DNA of 64,000 bases from Poseidonibacter lekithochrous (lineage in GTDB: Bacteria; Campylobacterota; Campylobacteria; Campylobacterales; Arcobacteraceae): assembly GCF_013283835.1 (NCBI RefSeq), contig NZ_CP054052.1, positions 2,852,001 to 2,916,000 on the forward strand, read 5' to 3'. The notes beneath the pieces are model-generated. The model had not been told where the DNA came from. It worked only from the letters and a program-made list of their open reading frames with translations, and did not search any database. Shown one piece after another: positions 36,683-44,866 of this stretch (its first letter is position 1; every line of letters starts with the position of its first letter). A program made the position numbers and the translations under genes.

Positions 36683-36997
36683 TTACACTACCTCCTTGGC
36701 TAAAGTATTTATAATAGAAGAAACCTCTTCTAAATTTCTTTGTGCGATTAAATCTTCCCATAAAGATGGTCTAAAAACATTTGCATCATAAGTAATAGTA
36801 ACTGATGCTATAATTTTTTTTATTTTTATCTCTTTTATTCCATCTATTTTATTTGGAAGATTTTCAATATCTGCAAGTGTTAAATTTCCACCCTCTTTTA
36901 TGATTTTTGGGTTTACTCTCACTCTTAACCTACCAGGTGAATGAGCAATAATTGAAAAATAATTTGCAATTTTAATAATATCTTCTGTTTCAATCAA
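36683..36997 (-). CDS. HMA_2-like domain protein, first gene of the ferrosome-like operon
   Basis: 104 residues. IIAHSPGRLRVRVNPKII has the H-x3-GRxRxR pattern of HMA_2 domains, lacking the CxxC of copper chaperones. The beta-alpha-beta end (IASVTITYDANVFRPSLWEDL) fits the fold. Such domains accompany or precede P1B-type ATPases of the iron-storage group. The start is TTG at 36997 with AAAGGA upstream. A Fur-boxed promoter lies about 130-165 bases further upstream. Confidence 0.75.
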   Translation of the reverse strand: MIETEDIIKIANYFSIIAHSPGRLRVRVNPKIIKEGGNLTLADIENLPNKIDGIKEIKIKKIIASVTITYDANVFRPSLWEDLIAQRNLEEVSSIINTLAKEVV

Positions 36998-37128
36998 TAT
37001 ATTTCCTTTTAAACATTTAGATTTTTATATTAATCAACTTAATTTTATCTTAAAATAAATTTAAACTCATTATCAAAATGGCATATAAACTGATAAAATA
37101 ATAAATTTAAATACTAAATTTTTGAGAT

Positions 37129-37162
37129 ATTATAACAATATTAATCTTAATAACAATTATCA
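37129..37162 (-). promoter_or_regulatory. Promoter and Fur box of the ferrosome-like operon
   Basis: On the minus strand the Fur box TGATAAT-T-GTTATTA (37162-37148, 12 of 14) is followed by the -10 TATAAT (37134-37129). The leader to the TTG at 36997 would be about 125 bases. The rest of the 343-base divergent region holds no gene. Confidence 0.65.
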
Positions 37163-37294
37163 CTTTCTGTTTATGTCAAATTTGTGACATCTTATATAAG
37201 TAATTCTTTAATAGTAAAGGAATAATATTTCATTTAAGTTATATAACAATAACTAATACATCAACGCTATTGACTGGTATCAAGATATACAAAG

Positions 37295-37322
37295 TATAAT
37301 TATATTATAATAATCATTATTA
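37295..37322 (+). promoter_or_regulatory. Promoter and Fur box of feoAB
   Basis: -10 TATAAT (37295-37300) and, just downstream, TAATAAT-C-ATTATTA (37308-37322), a perfect palindrome with 12 of 14 consensus matches. It lies 18 bases before feoA. Confidence 0.72.
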
Positions 37323-37340
37323 AAGTCACTAAGGAAAACC

Positions 37341-37568
37341 ATGACTCTAGATAAACTAGAAATCGGAAATAAAGCCACAATAAAAAGTATTAATTGTGAC
37401 TCAGCACTAAAGAATAGATTTTACTCATTTGGAATAATAAGAAACTCAATTATTTCAGTAGAAGAGCTAACACTTACAAAAAGTACAATAGAAATAAAAA
37501 TCAACTCTACAAAAGTAGCATTAAGACTAAAAGAAGCTTCGACTATTGAGGTTGAAAAATGTTCATAA
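37341..37568 (+). CDS. feoA: Ferrous iron transport protein A
   Basis: 75 residues, SH3-like FeoA: LDKLEIGNKATIKSINCD at the N terminus, then NRFYSFGIIRNSIISVEE and the final ALRLKEASTIEVE. It assists FeoB, probably by binding its cytoplasmic side. Overlaps feoB by 10 bases. Preceded by a Fur box and by AAGGAAAA. Confidence 0.9.
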   Translation: MTLDKLEIGNKATIKSINCDSALKNRFYSFGIIRNSIISVEELTLTKSTIEIKINSTKVALRLKEASTIEVEKCS

Positions 37569-39682
37569 AAGATATAAAAGAAATAAAAACAATTAAAGTA
37601 GCATTAGTAGGACAACCCAATGTTGGAAAATCAATGCTTATTAACTCAATTTCAAATGCAAGATTAAAAGTTGGTAATTTCTCAGGAGTTACAGTTGCAA
37701 AAGAAGAAGTATTTTTATCATATAAAAACTACAAAATTGAAATAACAGACCTTCCTGGTTCATACTCATTAAATGACTATACATTAGAAGAAAAAGTAAC
37801 AAAAGAATTTTTAGATAACTCACCTTATGATATTATCCTAAATGTTTTAGACTCAACGAACTTAGAGAGAAACCTATTTTTAACTTCAGAGCTTTTAGCT
37901 TTAGATAAAAAAATGCTTATTGCTTTAAATATGAGTGATGAAGCCCATAAAGAAAATATTCAAATAGATGATAATCAACTAAGTAAAATTCTTGGTAAAC
38001 CTTGTATTAAAACAAGTGCTGCTAAAAACATGGGGATATCTAATTTACTTGAAGCAATTGTTTCAAAATTTGAAGATGATAAACTTCCTACAAAATTAAT
38101 TTTCTCAGATGTAATAGAAGAAGAGATTCAAAATATTGTTGAATTCTTTGAGGATTGTGGATTTAGAACTCCTAATACATATAGACAATTAGCAATTAAA
38201 TTACTAAAAGAAGATAAACAAACATATAAACAAATTCATGATGAACCAATTTGGGTTAAATTACAAGTTGTTCTAAATAATGCTTTTGAACATATGTATA
38301 TTCATTACAATACAAAAAATATTGAAGATATCTTTAATGATGAAAAATTTGCTTTTGCTAGAGGAGCTGTTAGAGAAACAGTTAAACAACCAAGTATTTT
38401 AACAAAAACTATTACTGATAAAATTGATTCACTTTTAATTCATAAAATTTTTGGATTACCAATTTTCTTATTTTTAATGTGGGGATTATTTCAACTTACT
38501 TTTGAGTTAGGAAATATTCCTATGGATATGATTGATGCATTTTTTGCTTCATTAATAGATAGTACAAAAGAAATTTTAGGAGATAATGAACTCTCATCTG
38601 TTATAGCAGATGGAGCAATAGCAGGAGTTGGAGCTGTTATACTTTTTGTTCCTAATATTGTAATTTTATTCTTTGGTATTGCTTTGCTTGAAACAACTGG
38701 TTATATGAGTAGAGTTGCTTTTCTTTTAGATGGTTTCTTTCATAAATTTGGATTACATGGAAAATCATTTATTCCCTTAGTTACAGGGTTTGGATGTTCA
38801 GTTCCTGCTTATATGAGTGCAAGAACACTTAAAAATGAAAAAGATAGACTACTTACACTATTTATTATTGGATTTATGTCTTGTGGAGCTAGGCTTCCTA
38901 TTTATGTGCTATTTACTGGGGCATTTTTTAGTGAAGACAACGCTGGTAATATTCTATTTTTAATTTATATTTCAGGAGCTATTTTAGGACTTATTGCAGC
39001 AAAAATGCTAAAAATTGTGGTATTTAAAAGTGAAGATGAACCTTTTGTAATGGAAATGCCAAAGTATAGAATGCCATCATTTAAACTAATTTGGCATACA
39101 GTTTCAAACCAAGCATTAATGTATCTAAAAAAAGCAGGAACATATATTTTAGCTGCTTCTGTTTTAATCTGGTTTGCATCAAACTATCCAAAACATTTAG
39201 ATATGGATATTCAATATGAAACAAAAATTGAACAAGCACAAACTCAAGATTTAAAAGATAGTTTAGCAAGTGAACATGCTTTATATAATCTTGAAAATTC
39301 ATACCTTGGTAAAATTGGTAAGTTCTCAGAACCTGCATTTGCACCATTAGGTTTTGACTGGAAAATGGCAGTAGCTTTAGAAACTGGTCTTGCAGCAAAA
39401 GAAATTGTTGTATCAACTCTTGGTATTTTATATGGATTAGGGGAAGATCATGATGAAAGTTCATCAGGATTAATGGAGAAAATCAAAAAGAATATTCCTC
39501 TTGCATCAGCAATAGCCTTTATTGTATTTGTAATGATTTATTTACCTTGTTTAGCAGCATCAATGGTATTTGCAAGAGAAGCTGGAGGATGGAAGTATTT
39601 AGCATACTTATTTGTCTTTACAACAGGAACAGCTTGGGGATTAGCCTTTTTAGCTTATAGTATTGCAGTAGTAGTTATTTAA
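37559..39682 (+). CDS. feoB: Ferrous iron transporter FeoB
   Basis: 707 residues. The G domain has G1 GQPNVGKS (18-25), G2 GNFSGVTV, G3 DLPGSYSL and G4 NMSD. A helical linker is followed by the membrane domain with two Gate motifs (LVTGFGCSVPAYMSAR near 425; AALETGLAAKEIVVSTLG near 610). It imports Fe(II) across the inner membrane. The C-terminal membrane half is of normal length. Divergent from the ferrosome-like operon, suggesting that uptake and storage are regulated together. Confidence 0.97.
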   Translation: MFIKDIKEIKTIKVALVGQPNVGKSMLINSISNARLKVGNFSGVTVAKEEVFLSYKNYKIEITDLPGSYSLNDYTLEEKVTKEFLDNSPYDIILNVLDSTNLERNLFLTSELLALDKKMLIALNMSDEAHKENIQIDDNQLSKILGKPCIKTSAAKNMGISNLLEAIVSKFEDDKLPTKLIFSDVIEEEIQNIVEFFEDCGFRTPNTYRQLAIKLLKEDKQTYKQIHDEPIWVKLQVVLNNAFEHMYIHYNTKNIEDIFNDEKFAFARGAVRETVKQPSILTKTITDKIDSLLIHKIFGLPIFLFLMWGLFQLTFELGNIPMDMIDAFFASLIDSTKEILGDNELSSVIADGAIAGVGAVILFVPNIVILFFGIALLETTGYMSRVAFLLDGFFHKFGLHGKSFIPLVTGFGCSVPAYMSARTLKNEKDRLLTLFIIGFMSCGARLPIYVLFTGAFFSEDNAGNILFLIYISGAILGLIAAKMLKIVVFKSEDEPFVMEMPKYRMPSFKLIWHTVSNQALMYLKKAGTYILAASVLIWFASNYPKHLDMDIQYETKIEQAQTQDLKDSLASEHALYNLENSYLGKIGKFSEPAFAPLGFDWKMAVALETGLAAKEIVVSTLGILYGLGEDHDESSSGLMEKIKKNIPLASAIAFIVFVMIYLPCLAASMVFAREAGGWKYLAYLFVFTTGTAWGLAFLAYSIAVVVI

Positions 39683-39687
39683 AACTA

Positions 39688-41499
39688 CTACTTGTAAACA
39701 ACTCTATTTCTTCCTGTCTTTTTAGCCACATATAAAGCATCATCAGCCACTTTAAATAACTCTTCAAACTCTGAACCACCTCTACAATAAGTGCAGCCTA
39801 AACTAGCTGTTATCTTAAGTTCTAAATCTTCATACTTAAATAAATTATCTTCAATTAATATTCTAATTCTATTGGCAATAGCTTCTAAATCATTTTTATT
39901 TGCATTAATAGCAATAATAAACTCTTCTCCACCAAAACGACCTATTAAATCATCTTTATGTAAACCATTAGAAACTAGTTTTGCTAAATCTCTTAAAATA
40001 CAATCTCCAATAAAATGTCCATAAGTATCATTAATATTTTTAAACTTGTCAATATCAAGGATAATTAAACCAAAGTCTTTCATCTCTATCCAGTATCTAC
40101 AATATTCCGTAATAGTCGCTTTGTTATAACAATTAGTTAATTCATCAGTAGAAGCTTTATTTTGTAAGTGAGTTATTCTTTCATTATATTTTGATACATC
40201 ATTCATACAAATAATATACTTTCTAATTTCAACTCTTGAGATATCAAATACAAAATATTTATCTTCATTATTATGAAGTTTAAGTCTTGCAGGTTTATCA
40301 ATAGAAGAGTGTTTTTTAGCAATCTTTAGAAGGTTTGCTTTTGTTGTGTCATCTAGTACAGCAATATTATTCATAAAACCATTGTTTGTTTTAAATAGAT
40401 CTAAAAACTTCTTATTAGCACTTTGAATTTCTGTTCCATCAGTTATAAAAATGATGTGTTGTTGAGAATCCAAAACAGACTGTAAGAAATCTCTTTCTTT
40501 TTTAATATGCTCATTTTGAGCTTCTCTAATAATCTTAAACATTTCATTCATTTTACTTGATAAATATGTAATTTCATCATCATATATTAAATCAATATTT
40601 TGTACTAAATCTTTCTTTTTAGATACACTTTTTACAGTATTAGAAATAAGACCTATTCTTTTAGTAAAAATTTTACTTATAAATACATAGATAACTAAAT
40701 TAAAAATCAGAAATGAGATGAAAAAAAGTTTTAATAAATTCTTATTACTTTGGATAATTTCAGTGAAAAACTCTCTATTTAATTTTATAGATAAGAAGAA
40801 TTTATTTTTTAGTAATTCATCATTTATTTCAATATTTATATATATAGTTTTCGAATCAGCTCGTGAAATGTCATAATTAAACTTCCCTTTTAATACCTTT
40901 TTATTTTTAAAACTATAAGAAGGCAGAAAAGATATATAACTATCTAACATAGAAGAAGATTCACTTAAAAAAGCAGAATCCAAAGTTCTAGCTGTAAAAA
41001 CATAACCAATTTCATCAATTCTCTCTAGTGAGAAAATTAACCGTTCATAATCAAAGGTCATAAACTTTAATTCTTCGTTATTTATATATTTAGAAAGATT
41101 TGATTGAATAAAAAAATCATTTATAGAATCAGAAATATCTACATACTCTTTTGAGCTTACGTCATAAGCTTCACTATATATAATCTCTTTATTATTATCT
41201 AGAATTAAAAAATAACTCACATCTAATTTTGATGAAAAGTCATAAAATAAATCTTTTTTATTCTTTTCATTGATTAATTTAATAATAGCTTCATTAGTGG
41301 AGTATTCATAAGTTATATTATCTAATAACTTTTTTTTATTCATAAGAATATTATGTAGATTGTTTACTTTGTTTTTAACAACTTGGTTCTCAAATTCAAG
41401 GGCACTTGATTCTCTATCTTTTAATATGAAATATATCAAACTTAGGAGGACAATAAATAAGGCAGAAAACAGTAGAAAAATTTTTTTGTTGATTGTCAT
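39688..41499 (-). CDS. Diguanylate cyclase with periplasmic sensor and PAS domains
   Basis: 603 residues. N-terminal helix (KIFLLFSALFIVLLSLIYFIL), a ~210-residue periplasmic sensor region, a second helix (LFFISFLIFNLVIYVFI), a HAMP-like stretch, a PAS domain (~345-435, LDSQQHIIFITDGTEIQSANKK) and a C-terminal GGDEF domain whose active-site motif reads GRFGGEEF, catalytically competent. It makes cyclic di-GMP. A Fur box at -35 of its promoter suggests iron control. Convergent with feoB, 5 bases apart. Confidence 0.9.
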   Translation of the reverse strand: MTINKKIFLLFSALFIVLLSLIYFILKDRESSALEFENQVVKNKVNNLHNILMNKKKLLDNITYEYSTNEAIIKLINEKNKKDLFYDFSSKLDVSYFLILDNNKEIIYSEAYDVSSKEYVDISDSINDFFIQSNLSKYINNEELKFMTFDYERLIFSLERIDEIGYVFTARTLDSAFLSESSSMLDSYISFLPSYSFKNKKVLKGKFNYDISRADSKTIYINIEINDELLKNKFFLSIKLNREFFTEIIQSNKNLLKLFFISFLIFNLVIYVFISKIFTKRIGLISNTVKSVSKKKDLVQNIDLIYDDEITYLSSKMNEMFKIIREAQNEHIKKERDFLQSVLDSQQHIIFITDGTEIQSANKKFLDLFKTNNGFMNNIAVLDDTTKANLLKIAKKHSSIDKPARLKLHNNEDKYFVFDISRVEIRKYIICMNDVSKYNERITHLQNKASTDELTNCYNKATITEYCRYWIEMKDFGLIILDIDKFKNINDTYGHFIGDCILRDLAKLVSNGLHKDDLIGRFGGEEFIIAINANKNDLEAIANRIRILIEDNLFKYEDLELKITASLGCTYCRGGSEFEELFKVADDALYVAKKTGRNRVVYK

Positions 41500-41527
41500 T
41501 ATACTTCTCGTTATTTAAATAAGGAGA

Positions 41528-41571
41528 AGTATATCATTGCTTAGGTTAATTTTAATTGATAACGATTATCA
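41528..41571 (-). promoter_or_regulatory. Promoter with Fur box of the diguanylate cyclase gene
   Basis: On the minus strand TGATAAT-C-GTTATCA (41571-41557, 13 of 14) lies about 24 bases before a -10 TATACT (41533-41528), covering the -35 region. AAGGAG-type signals are absent close to the start codon. Confidence 0.7.
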
Positions 41572-41582
41572 TAATTTATATT

Positions 41583-42029
41583 TTATTGACATTTCTCACA
41601 AATTCCATAAATTGTCATAATATGGTCTTTTAATAAAAAGTTGTTTGCTTTAGCAACTTTTTCTTGTTGTTCTTCTATTAAATCATCTGTAAACTCGATG
41701 ATAGCACTACAAGAAGTACAAATCATATGGTCATGATGAATAGAAATGTTTAGCTCATATCTTTTAGCACCATCACCTATATCTAAAGAATTTACAATAT
41801 TCATTGTTTCAAAGAATTTCACAGTTCTATAAACTGTAGCAATTCCCATGTCTATTTTATATAATGTTTTTGCAATATTTACTATTTGCTCAGCACTTAA
41901 GTGCTCATCACTAAAATATAATATCTTTAAAATATAATCTTTTTGAATTGAATTTTTATAGCCTGATTTAACAACAGATTTTTTAAAATTTTCCAAGAAT
42001 GATTCAAAACTAATTTCATATCTTCTCAC
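41583..42029 (-). CDS. Fur family regulator (copy 2)
   Basis: 148 residues. Winged helix (SIQKDYILKILYF...HLSAEQIVNIA...MGIATVYRTVKFFE) and metal domain with HHDHMICTSCSAIIEF and terminal CEKC. It differs from copy 1 at about half the positions by eye and has a longer N terminus. The GTG start shares a base with the stop of a preceding 43-residue gene. Two Fur boxes lie upstream, so it is itself iron-regulated. Could be Fur, PerR or a specialised Fur for this cluster. Confidence 0.88.
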   Translation of the reverse strand: MRRYEISFESFLENFKKSVVKSGYKNSIQKDYILKILYFSDEHLSAEQIVNIAKTLYKIDMGIATVYRTVKFFETMNIVNSLDIGDGAKRYELNISIHHDHMICTSCSAIIEFTDDLIEEQQEKVAKANNFLLKDHIMTIYGICEKCQ

Positions 42030-42160
42030 TAATTAAATCCTTTTATTACAGTAATTACAAGAGCAACTACTAAGGCTAGAACATAAACTTTTGGTAGATT
42101 CTTATGAATCGACAAATTCTTTTTATATAGTCTTGTTTCGTTTATATTTAGTTTATCCAC
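42029..42160 (-). CDS. 43-residue single-helix membrane microprotein upstream of Fur copy 2
   Basis: GTG start with AAGG seven bases upstream; a basic N-terminal part with LYKKNLSIHKNLPK is followed by one hydrophobic helix (VYVLALVVALVITVI) and KGFN. The TAG stop shares its G with the GTG start of the Fur gene, so the two are translationally coupled. Not recognised. Confidence 0.6.
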   Translation of the reverse strand: MDKLNINETRLYKKNLSIHKNLPKVYVLALVVALVITVIKGFN

Positions 42161-42170
42161 TTATTAACCT

Positions 42171-42185
42171 TAATAATTATTATCA
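42171..42185 (-). promoter_or_regulatory. Fur box upstream of the microprotein-fur2 operon
   Basis: TAATAAT-T-ATTATCA (plus-strand reading), 13 of 14 matches, 11 bases before the GTG of the 43-residue gene. Confidence 0.75.
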
Positions 42186-42226
42186 TTACTGCTATATTAC
42201 TTTTATTTAACTTAATAAAATATTAA

Positions 42227-42241
42227 TGATAATAATTATCG
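42227..42241. promoter_or_regulatory. Fur box in the divergent region of fur2 and the 42298 gene
   Basis: TGATAAT-A-ATTATCG, 13 of 14. It could act on both the minus-strand fur2 operon and the plus-strand gene at 42298. Confidence 0.72.
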
Positions 42242-42297
42242 TTTTAATATTTATTTAAGCTGATTAATTTTAAAATCTATATATCAAAAGGATTTAT

Positions 42298-42720
42298 ATG
42301 ATAAGTATAGGAATTAATTTATTAGGACAAGTAGCTAAGACAGCAGTAGTTAGTGCCGTATCTAGCAAGGTTGTAGATACTCTTATATCATCAAAACTAA
42401 ATAAACAAAGTGATCATCAAAAATGGAGAAGAGAGACAAAATTACAATTATTTACAAAATTATCTCAAGAACTACTCTCTTTTGACATAAAAGAATCAAG
42501 TACTAAAGAAGAAAAAAATTTAAAAGAAATATGTGCAAAAACACTATTAGTATTAGATGATAAGAAATTAATTTTTAAAATTGAAGAGTTTATAAATGAA
42601 TTTAATAAAACTCAAAGAGCTTTAATATTTGATGAAAATAATAGTAATTTAATTAAAGATTTTAATAATAAGAGTATGCAGTTAGTTATATTTTTAAATG
42701 ATAATTTGAAGAGAAGTTAA
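42298..42720 (+). CDS. Hypothetical protein with N-terminal amphipathic helix
   Basis: 140 residues. The N-terminal Ala/Val-rich segment (IGINLLGQVAKTAVVSAVSSKVVDTL) is weakly hydrophobic; the rest is charged and helical (KWRRETKLQLFTKLSQELL...). No signal peptide. It shares a Fur-boxed region with fur2, so it may be iron-regulated. It ends directly against the stop of the convergent gene at 42721. Family not recognised. Confidence 0.65.
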   Translation: MISIGINLLGQVAKTAVVSAVSSKVVDTLISSKLNKQSDHQKWRRETKLQLFTKLSQELLSFDIKESSTKEEKNLKEICAKTLLVLDDKKLIFKIEEFINEFNKTQRALIFDENNSNLIKDFNNKSMQLVIFLNDNLKRS

Positions 42721-43074
42721 TTACTTCAATTCAAATTGTGTTTTGTATTCTTTTTCTTCTGTTATAACTTTAAAAGCCCAATTACCAAGTAATCTACCTT
42801 TTATATATCTATAGTCATAAATAGAACCATGTCCAGCAGGAACTAACATTTCCCTACTTCTTGAAATATCACCTTGAGGATCAATCCATTGAACAATGAT
42901 TTCTTCATCTTTTATACTTCTAAAAGACTCAAATTTACAAATTATTGAATTTTCATCTTGAAGAATTAAACAATCTACTTTTGGTTCAAATTCTAGATCA
43001 TCACTTGTATTTACTTCTGTTTGAGCAAATAACACTGTAGTACATAACAAAAAAAAGAAAAAAAGTTTTTTCAT
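42721..43074 (-). CDS. Periplasmic protein, unknown function
   Basis: 117 residues. Signal peptide KKLFFFFLLCTTVLFA followed by an acidic mature chain with two cysteines (VDCLIL, IICKFE) and a beta-rich region (IIVQWIDPQGDISRSREM; YIKGRLLGNWAFKVI). The strand pattern recalls an immunoglobulin-like or cytochrome-maturation accessory domain, but I cannot name it. Overlaps the upstream gene by 4 bases. Confidence 0.7.
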   Translation of the reverse strand: MKKLFFFFLLCTTVLFAQTEVNTSDDLEFEPKVDCLILQDENSIICKFESFRSIKDEEIIVQWIDPQGDISRSREMLVPAGHGSIYDYRYIKGRLLGNWAFKVITEEKEYKTQFELK

Positions 43075-43298
43075 TCTTCACTCTCACCTTCACTCTCATC
43101 AACATTCATATATTTTAATAATATATGTTTAATTGGAGCATAAAATGTTGTCATTGACACAATGGCTACTATTAACTGGGCCATTTTAAATAATCCACTA
43201 GATTCATCTAGTAGTAATAAAACCCCATAATAACTAATTAACATAGAGATTATAGCACAAATAACGATACTAATAATAACTACAATATTATAATTCAT
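43071..43298 (-). CDS. Small membrane protein
   Basis: 75 residues from the ATG at 43298, which has GGGAAAA upstream; an earlier ATG at 43322 would extend it by eight residues but overlaps bpt more. Two hydrophobic helices (IVVIISIVICAIISMLISYYGVLLLL and MAQLIVAIVSMTTFYA) and an acidic tail (DESEGESEE). Overlaps bpt by 11 bases. Not recognised. Confidence 0.65.
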   Translation of the reverse strand: MNYNIVVIISIVICAIISMLISYYGVLLLLDESSGLFKMAQLIVAIVSMTTFYAPIKHILLKYMNVDESEGESEE

Positions 43299-44025
43299 AA
43301 TTTTCCCATATAGTCTCTTCATTTAAAGTAGGTCTATTTTTTAATATTTCAAATGGTTTATAAGCTTCTTTATATCCCATAGATAAATGGTCTTTAATCC
43401 AATATCCAAGATAGATATATGGTATATTCATCTCTTTGGCTATTTTTATTTGAGCTAAGATTGAAAATTTACCAATAGATAAATCTGAATAATCATGATC
43501 ATAATAACAATATATAGAAGATACAGAATTGGGTAATAAATCAACTAAAGCAACTCCAATTAATTTATTATCTTTCATATATAAAAACTCTTTTGAGTAT
43601 TCGGCTTTTCCATCAACATATGATTTTTGATACTCACCTGGTTCTATTGGAGAGTAAGGCCAATCCTTCTTTGCATTCATAAAGGCATGATATTTATCAT
43701 ATAAATTCAAATGCTCTAAAGTCATAGAAGGAGGTCTTATATATAGTTTAGTATCTTTATTTTTTGAGATTACACGTTTTTCAGATTTTGAAAATTCATA
43801 TTTTGCTACATCTATTCTCATAGAAACACATTTTGTACAGGCTTTACACTCTGGCACAAAATGCATCTTCCCAAATCTTCTCCATCCACGTTCTAACATA
43901 GATTGATATTGATCAGTTGAGCAGTCATACATATATCTATATCTAATATCAGATATTTCTGTATCAAAATAAGAACAATCTCTTTGCTCTTCTATAAATT
44001 CAATATCTCTATTTAATATATTCAT
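43288..44025 (-). CDS. bpt: Aspartate/glutamate leucyltransferase
   Basis: 245 residues. Transfers Leu from leucyl-tRNA to N-terminal Asp or Glu of proteins, making them ClpS-ClpA substrates. The N-terminal cysteine motif (DCSYF) and FVPECKACTKCVSMRI match the bacterial ATE1-like family; the C-terminal half is GNAT-like (YLGYWIKDHLSMGYKEAYKP). The partner enzyme aat and clpS/clpA are in the same window, so the full N-end-rule set is present. It starts two bases after trpA ends. Confidence 0.93.
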   Translation of the reverse strand: MNILNRDIEFIEEQRDCSYFDTEISDIRYRYMYDCSTDQYQSMLERGWRRFGKMHFVPECKACTKCVSMRIDVAKYEFSKSEKRVISKNKDTKLYIRPPSMTLEHLNLYDKYHAFMNAKKDWPYSPIEPGEYQKSYVDGKAEYSKEFLYMKDNKLIGVALVDLLPNSVSSIYCYYDHDYSDLSIGKFSILAQIKIAKEMNIPYIYLGYWIKDHLSMGYKEAYKPFEILKNRPTLNEETIWENYEL

Positions 44026-44027
44026 AA

Positions 44028-44783
44028 TTACTGGTTAATTTTTTCTTTTATTTCTTTTGCAAGAGAAGTAATTTTAGAAATTTTCTCATTGTTTGATAAA
44101 GAATCATCAATAATATGTTTTACAAATGCACTACCAACAATAACACCATCAACACCTTTTACTTTCTCTTGGCATGTTTTTTCATCAACACCGAAACCAA
44201 TATATAAAGGAGTATTTGTATATTTTCTTACATTTGCAATAACTGAAGTTAAATCTTCTTTCTGACCGCTACCTGTAATTCCAGCATAAGCAACCATATA
44301 AATAAACTTTTGGGCATTTGATACTACTTTTTTAATTCTATTTTCTGTGTGCGTAGGAGCTACAAATGCAATAGATGCTTTATTATATTTTTTATATAAA
44401 GCTGTGTAGTTATCTGCCATCTCATAAGGTAAGTCTGGAATAATTGTCCCAGTAATACCAAATTCTTCTGCTTTTTGTAAGAAATTTTCAACCCCATAAC
44501 TATAAAATGGGTTCATATATCCCATCCATAAAGTATCCATATTTGGTGCTATTTTCGAAGAAACTTCAAATAAATCTTTTAATTTAAAACCATTTTGTAA
44601 TGCAATTAGATTTGCTTTTTCAATTACTGGACCATCTGCTACTGGGTCAGAGAAAGGTACTCCAAGCTCCAATGTATCAACACCTGCTTCTTTCATACTT
44701 AAAGCTAAATCAACTGTAAAATTATTATCAGGAATTGAAGCAGTTATGTATCCAACTAACTTTTTATCAATATTTTCATTCAT
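44028..44783 (-). CDS. trpA: Tryptophan synthase alpha chain
   Basis: 251 residues. TIM barrel with GYITASIPD, the catalytic glutamate in TLELGVPFSDPVADGP, the Asp in GTIIPDLPYE and the phosphate loops VAYAGITGSGQKE, IGFGVD and GVDGVIVGSAFVK. Releases indole from indole-glycerol phosphate. trpB is not next to it, so the trp genes are at least partly split. Confidence 0.97.
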   Translation of the reverse strand: MNENIDKKLVGYITASIPDNNFTVDLALSMKEAGVDTLELGVPFSDPVADGPVIEKANLIALQNGFKLKDLFEVSSKIAPNMDTLWMGYMNPFYSYGVENFLQKAEEFGITGTIIPDLPYEMADNYTALYKKYNKASIAFVAPTHTENRIKKVVSNAQKFIYMVAYAGITGSGQKEDLTSVIANVRKYTNTPLYIGFGVDEKTCQEKVKGVDGVIVGSAFVKHIIDDSLSNNEKISKITSLAKEIKEKINQ

Positions 44784-44838
44784 TAAAATAAATCCTATTC
44801 TATTTATTAATAGATATTTTATCTAAATTCATCTTTTA

Positions 44839-44866
44839 AATGCTCAAGGCTTAGCCTTGAAGCATT
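44839..44866 (-). terminator. Terminator after pgm
   Basis: AATGCTCAAGGCT / AGCCTTGAAGCATT, 13-bp stem with one bulged base and short loop; on the minus strand it is followed by TTAAAAGATG. It overlaps the pgm stop and isolates trpA. Confidence 0.65.

Noticed and set aside
37062-37105. Further Fur-like half sites in the feo/ferrosome intergenic region
   Set aside because: CATTATCA and TGATAAA half sites lack a matching second arm; too common in this AT-rich sequence.
39081-39464. 127-residue frame opposite feoB
   Set aside because: Shadow of the FeoB coding sequence in the antisense direction; no start signals or family features.
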